A DNA stretch of 64,000 bases from Rickettsiella endosymbiont of Rhagonycha lignosa (lineage in GTDB: Bacteria > Pseudomonadota > Gammaproteobacteria > Diplorickettsiales > Diplorickettsiaceae): the NCBI RefSeq assembly GCF_964031165.1, contig NZ_OZ035011.1, positions 595,001 to 659,000 of the forward strand, written 5' to 3'. The notes under the pieces were generated by a model. That model ran no database searches. It saw nothing but the letters and a program-made list of their open reading frames with translations, and was not told where the DNA came from. The position numbers were made by a program, and so were the translations under genes. Shown here one piece after another: positions 27,021-34,958 of this stretch; the stretch's first letter is position 1, and the number at the start of each line of letters is the position of its first letter.

Positions 27021-27542
27021 ATGAAAAATCGAATTTTTTTATTATTTATCTTTTTGTTGCTTGTCGGGTGTGCGAGCACCCCCAAAAAACCGCTCAGCCC
27101 AGCGGAGCAAAAGGCTAATTTGTTAAGTGCTATTAGTAAGGGCGGAGTACGTAGATTGGAAGTGGGTGATGAATTAAGATTAATTCTTCCAAATAATTGT
27201 TTTTTTATTAAAGGAACTGCACGATTAAAAGTCAGTGCATATCCTACATTAACTAAGCTAGTTATTTTGCTTAATCAAAGAAAAAATTTGGGTATTGATG
27301 TGTTGACGTTTACTCCAACGCCTGATTTACAACAAGAAACATCGGATTTAGCCAAACAACAGGCCTTAGCTATCGAGGACTATTTGTTAGACCATGGTTT
27401 AAATACACGAGTTATTATTGCTAGAGCCTGGGATAGAAAAGATCAAAGCGATGAACGCGGGGTGAGGTTTGACGGAGATCAACCACAAATCTTATCCACC
27501 GAGATAAGAACTCGCCATTTACACCCAGAAGACAGTGAGTGA
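27021..27542 (+). CDS. icmN: Dot/Icm outer-membrane lipoprotein DotK
   Basis: A 173-residue lipoprotein. The signal peptide ends in the lipobox LLVGC (Cys at about 16), followed by a short linker and an OmpA-like peptidoglycan-binding region with RLKVSAYPTLTKLVILL and AIEDYLLDHGLNTRVI. DotK (IcmN, also called LphA) is a peripheral part of the outer-membrane core complex. The ATG is 12 bases after dotL. The OmpA motif is recognisable but diverged. Confidence 0.87.
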   Translation: MKNRIFLLFIFLLLVGCASTPKKPLSPAEQKANLLSAISKGGVRRLEVGDELRLILPNNCFFIKGTARLKVSAYPTLTKLVILLNQRKNLGIDVLTFTPTPDLQQETSDLAKQQALAIEDYLLDHGLNTRVIIARAWDRKDQSDERGVRFDGDQPQILSTEIRTRHLHPEDSE

Positions 27543-27709
27543 AGGTAGCCGAGCTAAAGATTCCATTAAAATTTAGGAAATGAGCAAATAAATTATAATT
27601 AAAACCTTTTTTTGGAAAATTTAATGATGTATTTAAAACTAGCTTTTTTGACGGCTATTAGGTTATAGTTCGTTGAAATAAGGCCAAATTAGACAAGAAG
27701 AGGGTCACC

Positions 27710-27937
27710 GTGGGGAATCGGATTGAGTTGCTTAAATCGCGTAAAGGGTTTTATCGGCATAATTACAATCGAGTTTGTAGTGCACTCTTGCTGAGTTTAT
27801 TGATTATTTTAATATTAAGTGCACTCGTTATTTATTTAGCTATTTTTTCTGCTACTCCTGATTTTTATGCAAGTTCTCAAGACGGAAAATTAACACGTTT
27901 AGTTTTATCAAATTTCTCTAACACGACGCGTACTTAA
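27710..27937 (+). CDS. icmM: Dot/Icm inner-membrane protein DotJ (truncated DotI paralogue)
   Basis: A 75-residue single-pass protein. RKGFYRHNYNRVCSALLLSLLIILILSALVIYL is its membrane segment with flank (about 12-44; here named by its two parts FYRHNYNR and the following Leu/Ile-rich helix). It matches the beginning of the neighbouring DotI, which has FYRDNYRKVVAAL at the same place. DotJ forms a heterocomplex with DotI in Legionella. The start is GTG 27710 with GAGGG about 7 bases upstream. A 167-base gap before it is unusually long for this operon and may hold a promoter, but I see no convincing boxes. Confidence 0.85.
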   Translation: MGNRIELLKSRKGFYRHNYNRVCSALLLSLLIILILSALVIYLAIFSATPDFYASSQDGKLTRLVLSNFSNTTRT

Positions 27938-27963
27938 TTAATAAGAATAATTTTAAAATTGAG

Positions 27964-28608
27964 ATGACCATGAATGAAGATGCCTTACAAGTCGTTAAAT
28001 TGCGTAACGAATTTTATCGAGATAATTATAGAAAAGTTGTCGCCGCTTTAATGTTCAGTTTTTTCGTAATGTTGATTTTAGCTGGCGCTTTATTTTATAT
28101 CGTCACACATCCGCCTGAACCACGTTATGTCGCAATGACCCCTGATGGTCATATTGTCCCTTTGGTGGCGTTTTCACACCCGAATTTAAGTAATGCTGCC
28201 GTATTGGAATGGTCTAATACGGCGGCTACTGCAGCCTATAGTTATAACTTTGTAAATTATCGACAAGCGTTACAACAAGCCGCCGATTATTTTACGCCAG
28301 AAGGAAAACAAATGTTTTTTGCGGCAATAAAGAGCTCGAATAACTTGCAAGCTGTGATCAGTAAAAAATTAATTGTTTCTGCTGTGGCGACGGGCGTTCC
28401 GGTCATATTAGAACAAGGCTTATTAGCGGATCGTTATACCTGGAAAGTGCAAATCCCGATGTTGATTACTTTCCAAAGTGCCAGTCAATTTTCTCAGCAA
28501 GCAGTGACAATCACGATGTTGATTGTTCGTGTTTCGACCTTAACATCGCCACGTGGTATTGGTATTGCACAATTTATTGTATCTGGAGGCGGGGGTATAA
28601 CCGGTTAA
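27964..28608 (+). CDS. icmL: Dot/Icm inner-membrane protein DotI
   Basis: The 214-residue length matches Legionella DotI (212). The N-terminus has NEFYRDNYRKVVAALMFSFF leading into one membrane helix, and the periplasmic domain contains PEPRYVAMTPDGHIVPL, NYRQALQQAADYFTPEGK and a conserved VPVILEQGLLADRYTWKVQI. The periplasmic domain is of the VirB8-like NTF2 fold. DotI and DotJ together form the inner-membrane VirB8-like subcomplex. It ends 5 bases before dotH. Confidence 0.95.
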   Translation: MTMNEDALQVVKLRNEFYRDNYRKVVAALMFSFFVMLILAGALFYIVTHPPEPRYVAMTPDGHIVPLVAFSHPNLSNAAVLEWSNTAATAAYSYNFVNYRQALQQAADYFTPEGKQMFFAAIKSSNNLQAVISKKLIVSAVATGVPVILEQGLLADRYTWKVQIPMLITFQSASQFSQQAVTITMLIVRVSTLTSPRGIGIAQFIVSGGGGITG

Positions 28609-28613
28609 CAGCT

Positions 28614-29570
28614 ATGTATTTTTTTTCTGTTCAAACAAAAAAGCGACTGCGAACACTTTTCAGTTTTTTAGCATCAATAATATTAGTCAATCTATTGGCA
28701 GTGTCGATGGCAGCTGCAGAAAATTTAGTTAAACAAGACTCACCTCCTAGCAAATCATCAGACGTTGTTAATGATAACGATAAAGATTCAGTCTCAATTC
28801 AAGCGCTTAATAAAGCCGCGTTTGGAACAATGGCGCAAACGATGTTGCCGATGTCGCCGGAGCAAATAAAACGTTTAAGAGAACTTTTCAATCAAACCCA
28901 AGTAGCAGCGGTTACAACACCTGGTACGCCTCCACGTCCCACTATTTCATCTCAATATGTGAAATTAGAACCCGGTGCTACTCCTACGGTTATTCGTTTA
29001 GCGGAAGGTTATGTAACGACACTCGCATTTCTTGATTCCACCGGCCAACCCTGGCCTGTGGACAATTATGATATCGGTAATCCACAAGCCTTTAATATTC
29101 AATGGGATAAAAAAAGTAATCTGTTGATGATACAAGCGACTTCTTTATACAACGTTGGAAATCTTGCTGTACAGTTACGCGGTTTAGAAACTCCAGTGAT
29201 GGTGACACTTATTTCTGGTCAAAAAGCAGTAGATTATCGAATTGATTTACGTATTCCCGGTAATGGTCCTAATGCAAAAGCGCTCTTAGGAAGAAATCTA
29301 CCGCAAAGTGCTGATCCTGCGCTATTAAATATTTTAGAAGGTGTTCCGCCCGCAGGCAATACCGCCTTAAAAATTTCTGGTGGCCTCGCTCAAGTTTGGT
29401 TAGTCGGCGATCATCTTTATGTGCGCACGCGTTTAACCTTAATTTCACCCGCTTGGATTGCAACAATGTCGAGTCCAGATGGGATGAAGGCCTATGAAAT
29501 GCCTAAAACACCTCTTATCTTGGGTTTTGAAGATGGACAGTCTATCCAATTAAAAGTTGAAGGATTTTAA
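28614..29570 (+). CDS. icmK: Dot/Icm outer-membrane core protein DotH
   Basis: DotH is the VirB9-like component of the outer-membrane core complex. The 318-residue frame has a signal peptide (about 1-35, ending near AVSMAAAEN), a Ser/Asp-rich linker, then LPMSPEQIKRLRELFNQTQ and the conserved C-terminal domain with EPGATPTVIRLAEGYVTTL, FLDSTGQPWPVDN and GDHLYVRTRLTLISPAW. It is somewhat shorter than Legionella DotH (about 360). No strong ribosome binding site is visible; the 5-base gap to dotI suggests coupling. Confidence 0.95.
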   Translation: MYFFSVQTKKRLRTLFSFLASIILVNLLAVSMAAAENLVKQDSPPSKSSDVVNDNDKDSVSIQALNKAAFGTMAQTMLPMSPEQIKRLRELFNQTQVAAVTTPGTPPRPTISSQYVKLEPGATPTVIRLAEGYVTTLAFLDSTGQPWPVDNYDIGNPQAFNIQWDKKSNLLMIQATSLYNVGNLAVQLRGLETPVMVTLISGQKAVDYRIDLRIPGNGPNAKALLGRNLPQSADPALLNILEGVPPAGNTALKISGGLAQVWLVGDHLYVRTRLTLISPAWIATMSSPDGMKAYEMPKTPLILGFEDGQSIQLKVEGF

Positions 29571-29578
29571 ATAATTTT

Positions 29579-31939
29579 ATGAAACTTCAATTACAAAATA
29601 TTACCAATTTATTTAAAAATATACGTACGCGTAGTATTATTATCGTAACAGGTTGCATACTTGTATTCGGTTTTTTATATGGTTTCCTTCATCTTACGAA
29701 TAAAAAAACCGGAGATACTTCAATCCAATTGAAAGATTCTCCTGATATCCAATCTGTTCCGGGTGGTTTAACACAATCTCCTTCTGCCGACTATCAACGT
29801 TTACAAGCACAACAAAATCGTGAGCAAGCCGCTCTAGCCGAAAAAACCGGTGCTAGTTCAATCCCAACCTTATTGGATTCTAATCAATTTAATCAAAATC
29901 AAATTGGACAGAGCCTTAATGGCAACTCGCCTTGTCCAATGATGAATAATGGTTGTTCGCCGTGCGATGCCTGTGCAAAATATATGGCATGTGCAGGCAT
30001 TCAGTCGACAACACCCCTGGTATCTTCTTTACAGCCCAGCCAATTGAAATCGGGAACCTTAATCTACGACACGCAAGGAAAAGTTATTGGCCATCTGGGA
30101 GTCGACGGCAAAGTAAGAGATGGTAATGGACAAATAATAGGACAAGTAGGACCTGATGGTTTAGTTCGATCCGAAGATGGCACCGTGATAGGGAGTGCAG
30201 CGGTCCCTGCTATGGGAGATCCAGTTTATGATGTGGCCGGCCGTTTAATAGGTACGGTAGGTCGAGATGGAAAAGTTAGAGATGCAAAAGGTCGCGTTAT
30301 TGGCATAGTGGGTCCTGATGGCATTGTACGTAGTCTAAAAGGCGCAGTGATTGGTAAAGTAGTTGTCCCTAAAGCCAGTATTGTTATCCCCGCTTATGAT
30401 AAAAAAGGCCATCTTATTGGTACAGTGGATGCCGATGGTAAATTAAAAGATGCTAATGGTCATGTTATTGGTGAAGTCGATGCCGATGGTACTGTGCGTA
30501 ATGCTGAGGGTGATGTTATCGGTAAAACCGGTGTTAACATGGCCGGCGCTCCTGTTTATGATCCTGAAGGTCATTTGCTGGGTACTATCGGTACTGATGG
30601 TAAGTTAAGAGATGCCGCAGGAAATGTTATCGGTGAAGTTGATGCAAATGGTGTGGTGCGTAATCCTGCTGGAAAAATTATTGGGCATGCCTATTTAAAA
30701 GGAACCCATGAAAAAAGACAGGCTATTCCAGGCACGCCCGTTTATGACCGACAGGGCAAATTATTAGGGACGCTGGATAGCGACGGTGAAGTACGTAATG
30801 CACAAGGAAAGGTGATTGGTAAGCTCGATAGCGATGGTTTAGTACGTGGATTACATAATGAAATTATTGGAGAACTCGGTGCAACCGCACCTGGCACGCC
30901 TGTATATGATGATCAAGGTCACCTCGTTGGAACGGTGGGTAGCGATGGCATTGTTAGGGATGTACAAGGTAAAGCATTAGGAAAATTAGGTGCTGATGGA
31001 ATGGTTCGCGATACGCAAGGCAATCCGATTGGCAGCATTACACCGCCACATAAAAATAATAATATTCCTTTAGCGTCAACAACCAATAGTGATAATGTAA
31101 CTAATGCTGCTGTGAGCTTACTTCCAGATAATTCAAATAAACCCAACCCAGAACTACAAAGCATTTTAGATAGACAAGCGCAACAAATTTCAGCTCAGAA
31201 AGCCGATCAATTACAACAACAAATGCAGAGTTCGATGAGTACCCAAGCCAGTCAACTTTTTGCAGCTTGGGTTTCACCTAATCAACAATATGTGGCAGGA
31301 ACTCCAGACTTAAATCGTCTTGGGGCGGGTTTAGGTGGCGCTTTGTCTGGATCGCCAGCACGCGCCATAGCCCCTGCAGTAAAAGCTGGGACAATTATGT
31401 ATGCAGTACTTTTAACGGCGGTTAATAGTGATGAACCAGGCCCAGTGCTCGCTGAGATAGTACAAGGGAAATTTAAAGGTGCTCGTATAATGGGTACTTT
31501 AAGTAATCAAGGTCAAAAGGTTTTACTTTCCTTTAATACCTTAACGCTACCCAAATTATCTGAAAGTGTTGCAATTAATACCGTTGCGATTGATGAGAAT
31601 ACCGCTCGTACCGCTCTATCTAGCGACACCAATAATCATTATTGGTTACGTTATGGGACTTTATTTGCTTCCGCTTTCATCCAAGGTTATGGACAATCCT
31701 TTATTAATTCGGCACCCAACTATAATTTTTCTCTTTTTCCACCCGATAACTCTAATCAACCACAAAAAAATAACTTGTCCCCACGGGATAGAATTTTTGT
31801 TGGTTTAGGTCAAGTGGGCCTGCAATATTCATCGGTATTGAGAAATATATTTAATACACCACCGACAGTGAAGGTTTTTTCAGGAACACCCATGGGGATA
31901 TTATTCCTTTCTGATTTAGCAGCATTACCGACGAGTTAA
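29579..31939 (+). CDS. icmE: Dot/Icm core protein DotG with repeat-rich middle domain
   Basis: DotG is the VirB10-like channel protein spanning both membranes. The 786 residues comprise a cytoplasmic N-terminus and a membrane helix (about 17-38), a low-complexity Gln-rich linker with a small Cys cluster (CSPCDACAKYMACAG, about 130), a block of six tandem modules (about 161-490), a second Gln-rich helical linker, and the conserved C-terminal TrbI/VirB10 domain (about 585-786) with GTIMYAVLLTAVNSDEPGPV and IFNTPPTVKVFSGTPMGI. Legionella DotG is longer (about 1048) and has a different repeat. Start ATG is 8 bases after dotH. Confidence 0.95.
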   Translation: MKLQLQNITNLFKNIRTRSIIIVTGCILVFGFLYGFLHLTNKKTGDTSIQLKDSPDIQSVPGGLTQSPSADYQRLQAQQNREQAALAEKTGASSIPTLLDSNQFNQNQIGQSLNGNSPCPMMNNGCSPCDACAKYMACAGIQSTTPLVSSLQPSQLKSGTLIYDTQGKVIGHLGVDGKVRDGNGQIIGQVGPDGLVRSEDGTVIGSAAVPAMGDPVYDVAGRLIGTVGRDGKVRDAKGRVIGIVGPDGIVRSLKGAVIGKVVVPKASIVIPAYDKKGHLIGTVDADGKLKDANGHVIGEVDADGTVRNAEGDVIGKTGVNMAGAPVYDPEGHLLGTIGTDGKLRDAAGNVIGEVDANGVVRNPAGKIIGHAYLKGTHEKRQAIPGTPVYDRQGKLLGTLDSDGEVRNAQGKVIGKLDSDGLVRGLHNEIIGELGATAPGTPVYDDQGHLVGTVGSDGIVRDVQGKALGKLGADGMVRDTQGNPIGSITPPHKNNNIPLASTTNSDNVTNAAVSLLPDNSNKPNPELQSILDRQAQQISAQKADQLQQQMQSSMSTQASQLFAAWVSPNQQYVAGTPDLNRLGAGLGGALSGSPARAIAPAVKAGTIMYAVLLTAVNSDEPGPVLAEIVQGKFKGARIMGTLSNQGQKVLLSFNTLTLPKLSESVAINTVAIDENTARTALSSDTNNHYWLRYGTLFASAFIQGYGQSFINSAPNYNFSLFPPDNSNQPQKNNLSPRDRIFVGLGQVGLQYSSVLRNIFNTPPTVKVFSGTPMGILFLSDLAALPTS
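30061..31050 (+). repeat. Six tandem modules inside dotG (Asp-Gly / Ile-Gly repeats)
   Basis: The middle of DotG is six consecutive modules of about 50-60 residues. Each starts with a variant of YDxxGxLIGTV and then repeats DGxVRDxxGxVIG twice. Module starts read YDTQG, YDVAG, YDKKG, YDPEG, YDRQG and YDDQG. The strict spacing of Gly, Asp and Ile suggests a regular beta-structure such as a beta-helix or stalk. Codon differences between modules indicate an old amplification. Confidence 0.88.
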
Positions 31940-31975
31940 TTTTATGCTTAAAATATTACCTACAGTGAGGCAATA

Positions 31976-32695
31976 ATGGATAATAAAAACTATAATTCTG
32001 ATGAAGAATACAAGCTTCAGGATTCAACAGCAGAATCTGCGTCACACTTTTCTGACGCAACGAATAATGCCGATCCAGCCTCTGCTATTCTGGAAAAGAC
32101 ACAACGTCACCATATTTTTTTAATCGTATTTATTATTTTTGCTAGTTTGGGCATTTATAAAATAGTAAGTACATTAATTCATAAAATGCATGCTACGTCT
32201 AAACCTAAAGTTGTCGCAATTGCACAAAAACCTGCAGTCCCGGTAATCCCAGCAGCTGTGCAAGCTAACATAGTGCTTGATAATCGCTTTAATCATATAG
32301 AACAAGAGCAACGTGAATTGCAAGCGCATTTGCAAACTTTCGATTCAGATTTAAGTGATATTCGATCAACTCTAGCGGATCTTAATTCGCGATTAACCGA
32401 TATCAATGATCAAACTCAGCTACTCCATACGCAGCAAGAAGCTTTTTTGCAAAAACAACAAAAAGCAGAAATTAAACTCATCGAAAGAAAAAAATCCGCA
32501 CCTAAACCTATTTATTATGTGCGCGCCATTATTCCAGGGCGCGTATGGTTAACCTTGCAGGATGGTTCGACATTGACTTTAGGCATGGGAGATAAATTAG
32601 CAGGTTATGGTGTTATAACAGCGATAGATCCTAGCCAGGGAACGATCACGTTAAGCTCAGGGGCTATTATTGGCTACAACCCAGACGATAGATAA
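31976..32695 (+). CDS. icmG: Dot/Icm inner-membrane protein DotF
   Basis: A 239-residue bitopic protein: a cytoplasmic acidic N-terminus (about 1-45), one membrane helix (HHIFLIVFIIFASLGIYKIV, about 47-66), a periplasmic coiled coil (about 100-160, with HIEQEQRELQAHLQTFDSDL) and a small C-terminal beta domain with YVRAIIPGRVWLTLQDGSTL. This matches the layout of Legionella DotF (269 residues), which connects the inner-membrane and core complexes around DotG. ATG 31976 has GAGG 6 bases upstream. dotE follows after 5 bases. Confidence 0.92.
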   Translation: MDNKNYNSDEEYKLQDSTAESASHFSDATNNADPASAILEKTQRHHIFLIVFIIFASLGIYKIVSTLIHKMHATSKPKVVAIAQKPAVPVIPAAVQANIVLDNRFNHIEQEQRELQAHLQTFDSDLSDIRSTLADLNSRLTDINDQTQLLHTQQEAFLQKQQKAEIKLIERKKSAPKPIYYVRAIIPGRVWLTLQDGSTLTLGMGDKLAGYGVITAIDPSQGTITLSSGAIIGYNPDDR

Positions 32696-32700
32696 TTAAT

Positions 32701-33321
32701 ATGTTCTTATTTGAGGGCGACAACAATTTAATAAAAAAACACTGGAGGAATGCTTTTTTTCTCCTGTGGTGCTTGTTGCTGAGCGGATGTATTAGTGCCC
32801 AACATGCTGCGACTGCTGAATCTATGTTGCTGCATATGACCGATCAATTTCCGAATATTTATCGTCTAATTACCGCCTTAGCTTATTTGATGGGGATCGC
32901 TTTTATTTTTCGAGGTGTTTATCAATTAAAGGTGTACGGGGATTTACGTACCATGATGTCAGTCCAAACTAACTTTAAAGCGACAATGATGGTCTTTTTT
33001 GCCGGCACTGCATTGCTCTATGCACCGACTGCTTTTAACAGCATGATGTTATCGACCTTTGCGACCACCGATGTCAAGGATCCAATGAGTTATGTGCAGG
33101 CCCATGATATATCTACGCTATTAGCCTCCAGGGCAGTTTTGCTCTTTGTTCAATTAATAGGTACTATCTCGTTCATAAAAGGCTGGGTTAGCTTGACCCA
33201 TACATCTAACCCCAATGGTAGAAGTTCCATGGGTAAAGCCGTTACGCATATTGTTGCTGGTCTTTTAGCGATTAATATCGAAGGCACAAAAGAAATACTA
33301 CAAGCTAGTCTTGGCATGTAG
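32701..33321 (+). CDS. icmC: Dot/Icm membrane protein DotE
   Basis: The 206-residue protein has about four hydrophobic helices (around 18-35, 56-75, 94-110 and 142-162). Conserved family segments are ALAYLMGIAFIFRGVYQLKVYG, NGRSSMGKAVTHIVAGLLAIN and the EGTKEILQASLG tail. DotE and DotP are small related membrane proteins of the Dot/Icm system. The N-terminus contains LLLSGC, which fits a lipoprotein cleavage motif, though cleavage is unproven. The start lacks a strong ribosome binding site but follows dotF by 5 bases. Confidence 0.9.
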   Translation: MFLFEGDNNLIKKHWRNAFFLLWCLLLSGCISAQHAATAESMLLHMTDQFPNIYRLITALAYLMGIAFIFRGVYQLKVYGDLRTMMSVQTNFKATMMVFFAGTALLYAPTAFNSMMLSTFATTDVKDPMSYVQAHDISTLLASRAVLLFVQLIGTISFIKGWVSLTHTSNPNGRSSMGKAVTHIVAGLLAINIEGTKEILQASLGM

Positions 33322-33368
33322 TCGGTATGAATTGTATATAAACTATGTAAGTTTGGAGAGTTTAAAAA

Positions 33369-33785
33369 ATGAATAATAAATTCCTTAGACCTAAGTTCAT
33401 TCAGCGCGGTATAGCTTGTTTAGGCCAATTATCCCTTTGGATGAGTGCCTATTTTTATACCAGCGTAGCCTTAGCGGATGATGATAATTTAGGTAAGGTG
33501 GCTAGCACGATTACGGGTTCTTTTAGTCAACTTGCTCGATTGATTACCGCAGGTGCTTATATGGCGGGTATTGGTTTTTGCATGGCTTCGATGCTGAAGT
33601 TTAAAGCGCATAAAGATAACCCTACACAAATCCCTATTGGTACACCCATTGCTTTATTGTTTATTGGTGCCGCATTGATATTCTTACCGAATATATTCCG
33701 TATTGCCGGTTACACGGTTTTTGGTGGAACCAGTGGAGCAGGTGGCGTTTATGGTACGACTGGGCTTCCAGGAGAAGGTCAATAA
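33369..33785 (+). CDS. icmD: Dot/Icm membrane protein DotP, copy 1
   Basis: A 138-residue protein with an N-terminal signal or membrane segment (about 10-35), then the family core ARLITAGAYMAGIGFCMASM, FKAHKDNPTQIPIGTPIALL and a second hydrophobic helix ending LIFLPNIFRIAGYTVFGG. The length agrees with Legionella and Coxiella IcmD. ATG 33369 has GGAGAG 9 bases upstream. A second, closely similar copy follows after a spacer with a hairpin. Confidence 0.92.
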   Translation: MNNKFLRPKFIQRGIACLGQLSLWMSAYFYTSVALADDDNLGKVASTITGSFSQLARLITAGAYMAGIGFCMASMLKFKAHKDNPTQIPIGTPIALLFIGAALIFLPNIFRIAGYTVFGGTSGAGGVYGTTGLPGEGQ

Positions 33786-33807
33786 AACATCTTGAGATCT
33801 TATGCGA

Positions 33808-33836
33808 GTTAGGGTGTTTATATACTACACCCTAAC
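33808..33836 (+). terminator. Hairpin between the two dotP copies
   Basis: A perfect 10-bp stem (GTTAGGGTGT at 33808-33817 with ACACCCTAAC at 33827-33836) has a 9-base loop and is followed by TTATTAG instead of a clean T run. It could end or attenuate the upstream transcript, or protect its 3' end. A second small hairpin (CCTTATTATTAAGG) follows near 33847. Confidence 0.5.
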
Positions 33837-33938
33837 TTATTAGATCCTTATTATTAAGGAGTCTTTTGTTTTGAATGAGTCAAGCTAAAGCCATCATTTA
33901 GTTTACAATAGATGAATGATTTAAGGATTAAAAAATGC

Positions 33939-34349
33939 ATGAAAAATAAGAAGGTGATTTTGGTTAAAAAATTAAGTGTCCAGCGATGCATATTCGTAGT
34001 TACAGTGATGCTGAGTAGCTTAGGTTACGCGTCAATAAGTAAAGCCGAGGTGCTGACATTAGGCGAAATGGCCTTAAAAATTACCCAATCATTTTATGGT
34101 TTATCGAAGTTGATTACTGCGGGTGCGTATATGGCAGGAATCGGTTTCGTGATGGCCTCAATGTTGAAGTTTAAAGCACACAAAGATAATCCGACGCAAA
34201 TTCCGATAGGTACGCCGATTGCCTTATTGTTTGTCGGATCAGCATTAATTTTTTTACCGCATATATTTATTATTGCGGGTTACACAATTTTTGGTGGGAC
34301 CAGTGGAGCAGCTGGAATATATGGTACAACTGGGTTGCCGGGCCTTTAA
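33939..34349 (+). CDS. icmD: Dot/Icm membrane protein DotP, copy 2
   Basis: The frame is open from 33912, but ATG 33939 (136 residues) is preferred because AAGGA lies 11 bases upstream and the length then matches copy 1. From the LITAGAYMAGIGF segment to the C-terminal FGGTSGAxGxYGTTGLPG the two proteins are nearly identical, while the N-terminal 45 residues differ. The Legionella and Coxiella loci that I know carry one icmD at this place, so this is a tandem duplication with diverged exported parts. dotN begins 3 bases after the stop. Confidence 0.88.
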   Translation: MKNKKVILVKKLSVQRCIFVVTVMLSSLGYASISKAEVLTLGEMALKITQSFYGLSKLITAGAYMAGIGFVMASMLKFKAHKDNPTQIPIGTPIALLFVGSALIFLPHIFIIAGYTIFGGTSGAAGIYGTTGLPGL

Positions 34350-34352
34350 ACG

Positions 34353-34949
34353 ATGTATCCGATTAAATTGAATGTAAATCCTCATGGCTGGCGCCTTTTT
34401 ATGCAACGTAAGCTGGATCAGCGTTTTGAGGAGTTTAGTCAAAAAATTTGGCAGCGAGATGAATTTACTTGTCAATTTTGTGGCTTACAATCAAAAAAAC
34501 ACCAAGAAATAGTTAATTTGGATCAAAATTATCATAACAATAAACTCTCTAATTTAGTGACGGCTTGTAGTTTATGCACACAATGCTTTTTTTTAGAGTC
34601 AGTTGAGACCTATGGTGGTGGGGTGTTAATTTATTTGCCTGAAGTATCGCAAAGTCATTTGAATGGATTTTGTCATTTATTATTTACGGCAATGAATAAT
34701 GAAAGTAAATATAAAGAAACCGCGCAAAATGCTTATCGAAATTTAAAGTTACGTGCTGAAATTATTGAAGATGAATGGGGAGCACAATTGCAGCAACCCG
34801 CGATTTTCGGTCAGCTTATCATTGAATCTGAAAATAAAAATTTATTGGACAAGAAAATTTTTAGCACGATTCGTTTATTGCCTTCACGGGCAGGGTTTAG
34901 GTATCAAAATACAGATTGGTCACGTTCGATAACAACACTTTTACAATAA
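34353..34949 (+). CDS. icmJ: Dot/Icm coupling-complex protein DotN
   Basis: The 198-residue protein matches IcmJ/DotN (208 in Legionella). It contains an HNH-like zinc site: FTCQFCGLQ (about 32-40) and TACSLCTQCFF (about 66-76), giving two Cys-X2-Cys pairs. DotN binds the C-terminal tail of DotL in the coupling complex; the nuclease fold has lost its catalytic role there. It begins 3 bases after dotP copy 2 and ends 9 bases before dotO, so it belongs to the same transcription unit. There is no membrane segment. Confidence 0.93.
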   Translation: MYPIKLNVNPHGWRLFMQRKLDQRFEEFSQKIWQRDEFTCQFCGLQSKKHQEIVNLDQNYHNNKLSNLVTACSLCTQCFFLESVETYGGGVLIYLPEVSQSHLNGFCHLLFTAMNNESKYKETAQNAYRNLKLRAEIIEDEWGAQLQQPAIFGQLIIESENKNLLDKKIFSTIRLLPSRAGFRYQNTDWSRSITTLLQ

Positions 34950-34958
34950 AAAAAATGC

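Noticed and set aside
29269-29466. Minus-strand frame inside dotH
   Set aside because: Antisense to a well-supported gene and with no coding character.
30061-31050. The dotG repeat as a CRISPR-like or DNA repeat array
   Set aside because: The periodicity is at protein level inside an intact gene, with diverged DNA and no spacers.
34254-34475. Minus-strand frame opposite icmD copy 2 and icmJ
   Set aside because: Shadow of two strongly supported genes, with no start signal.
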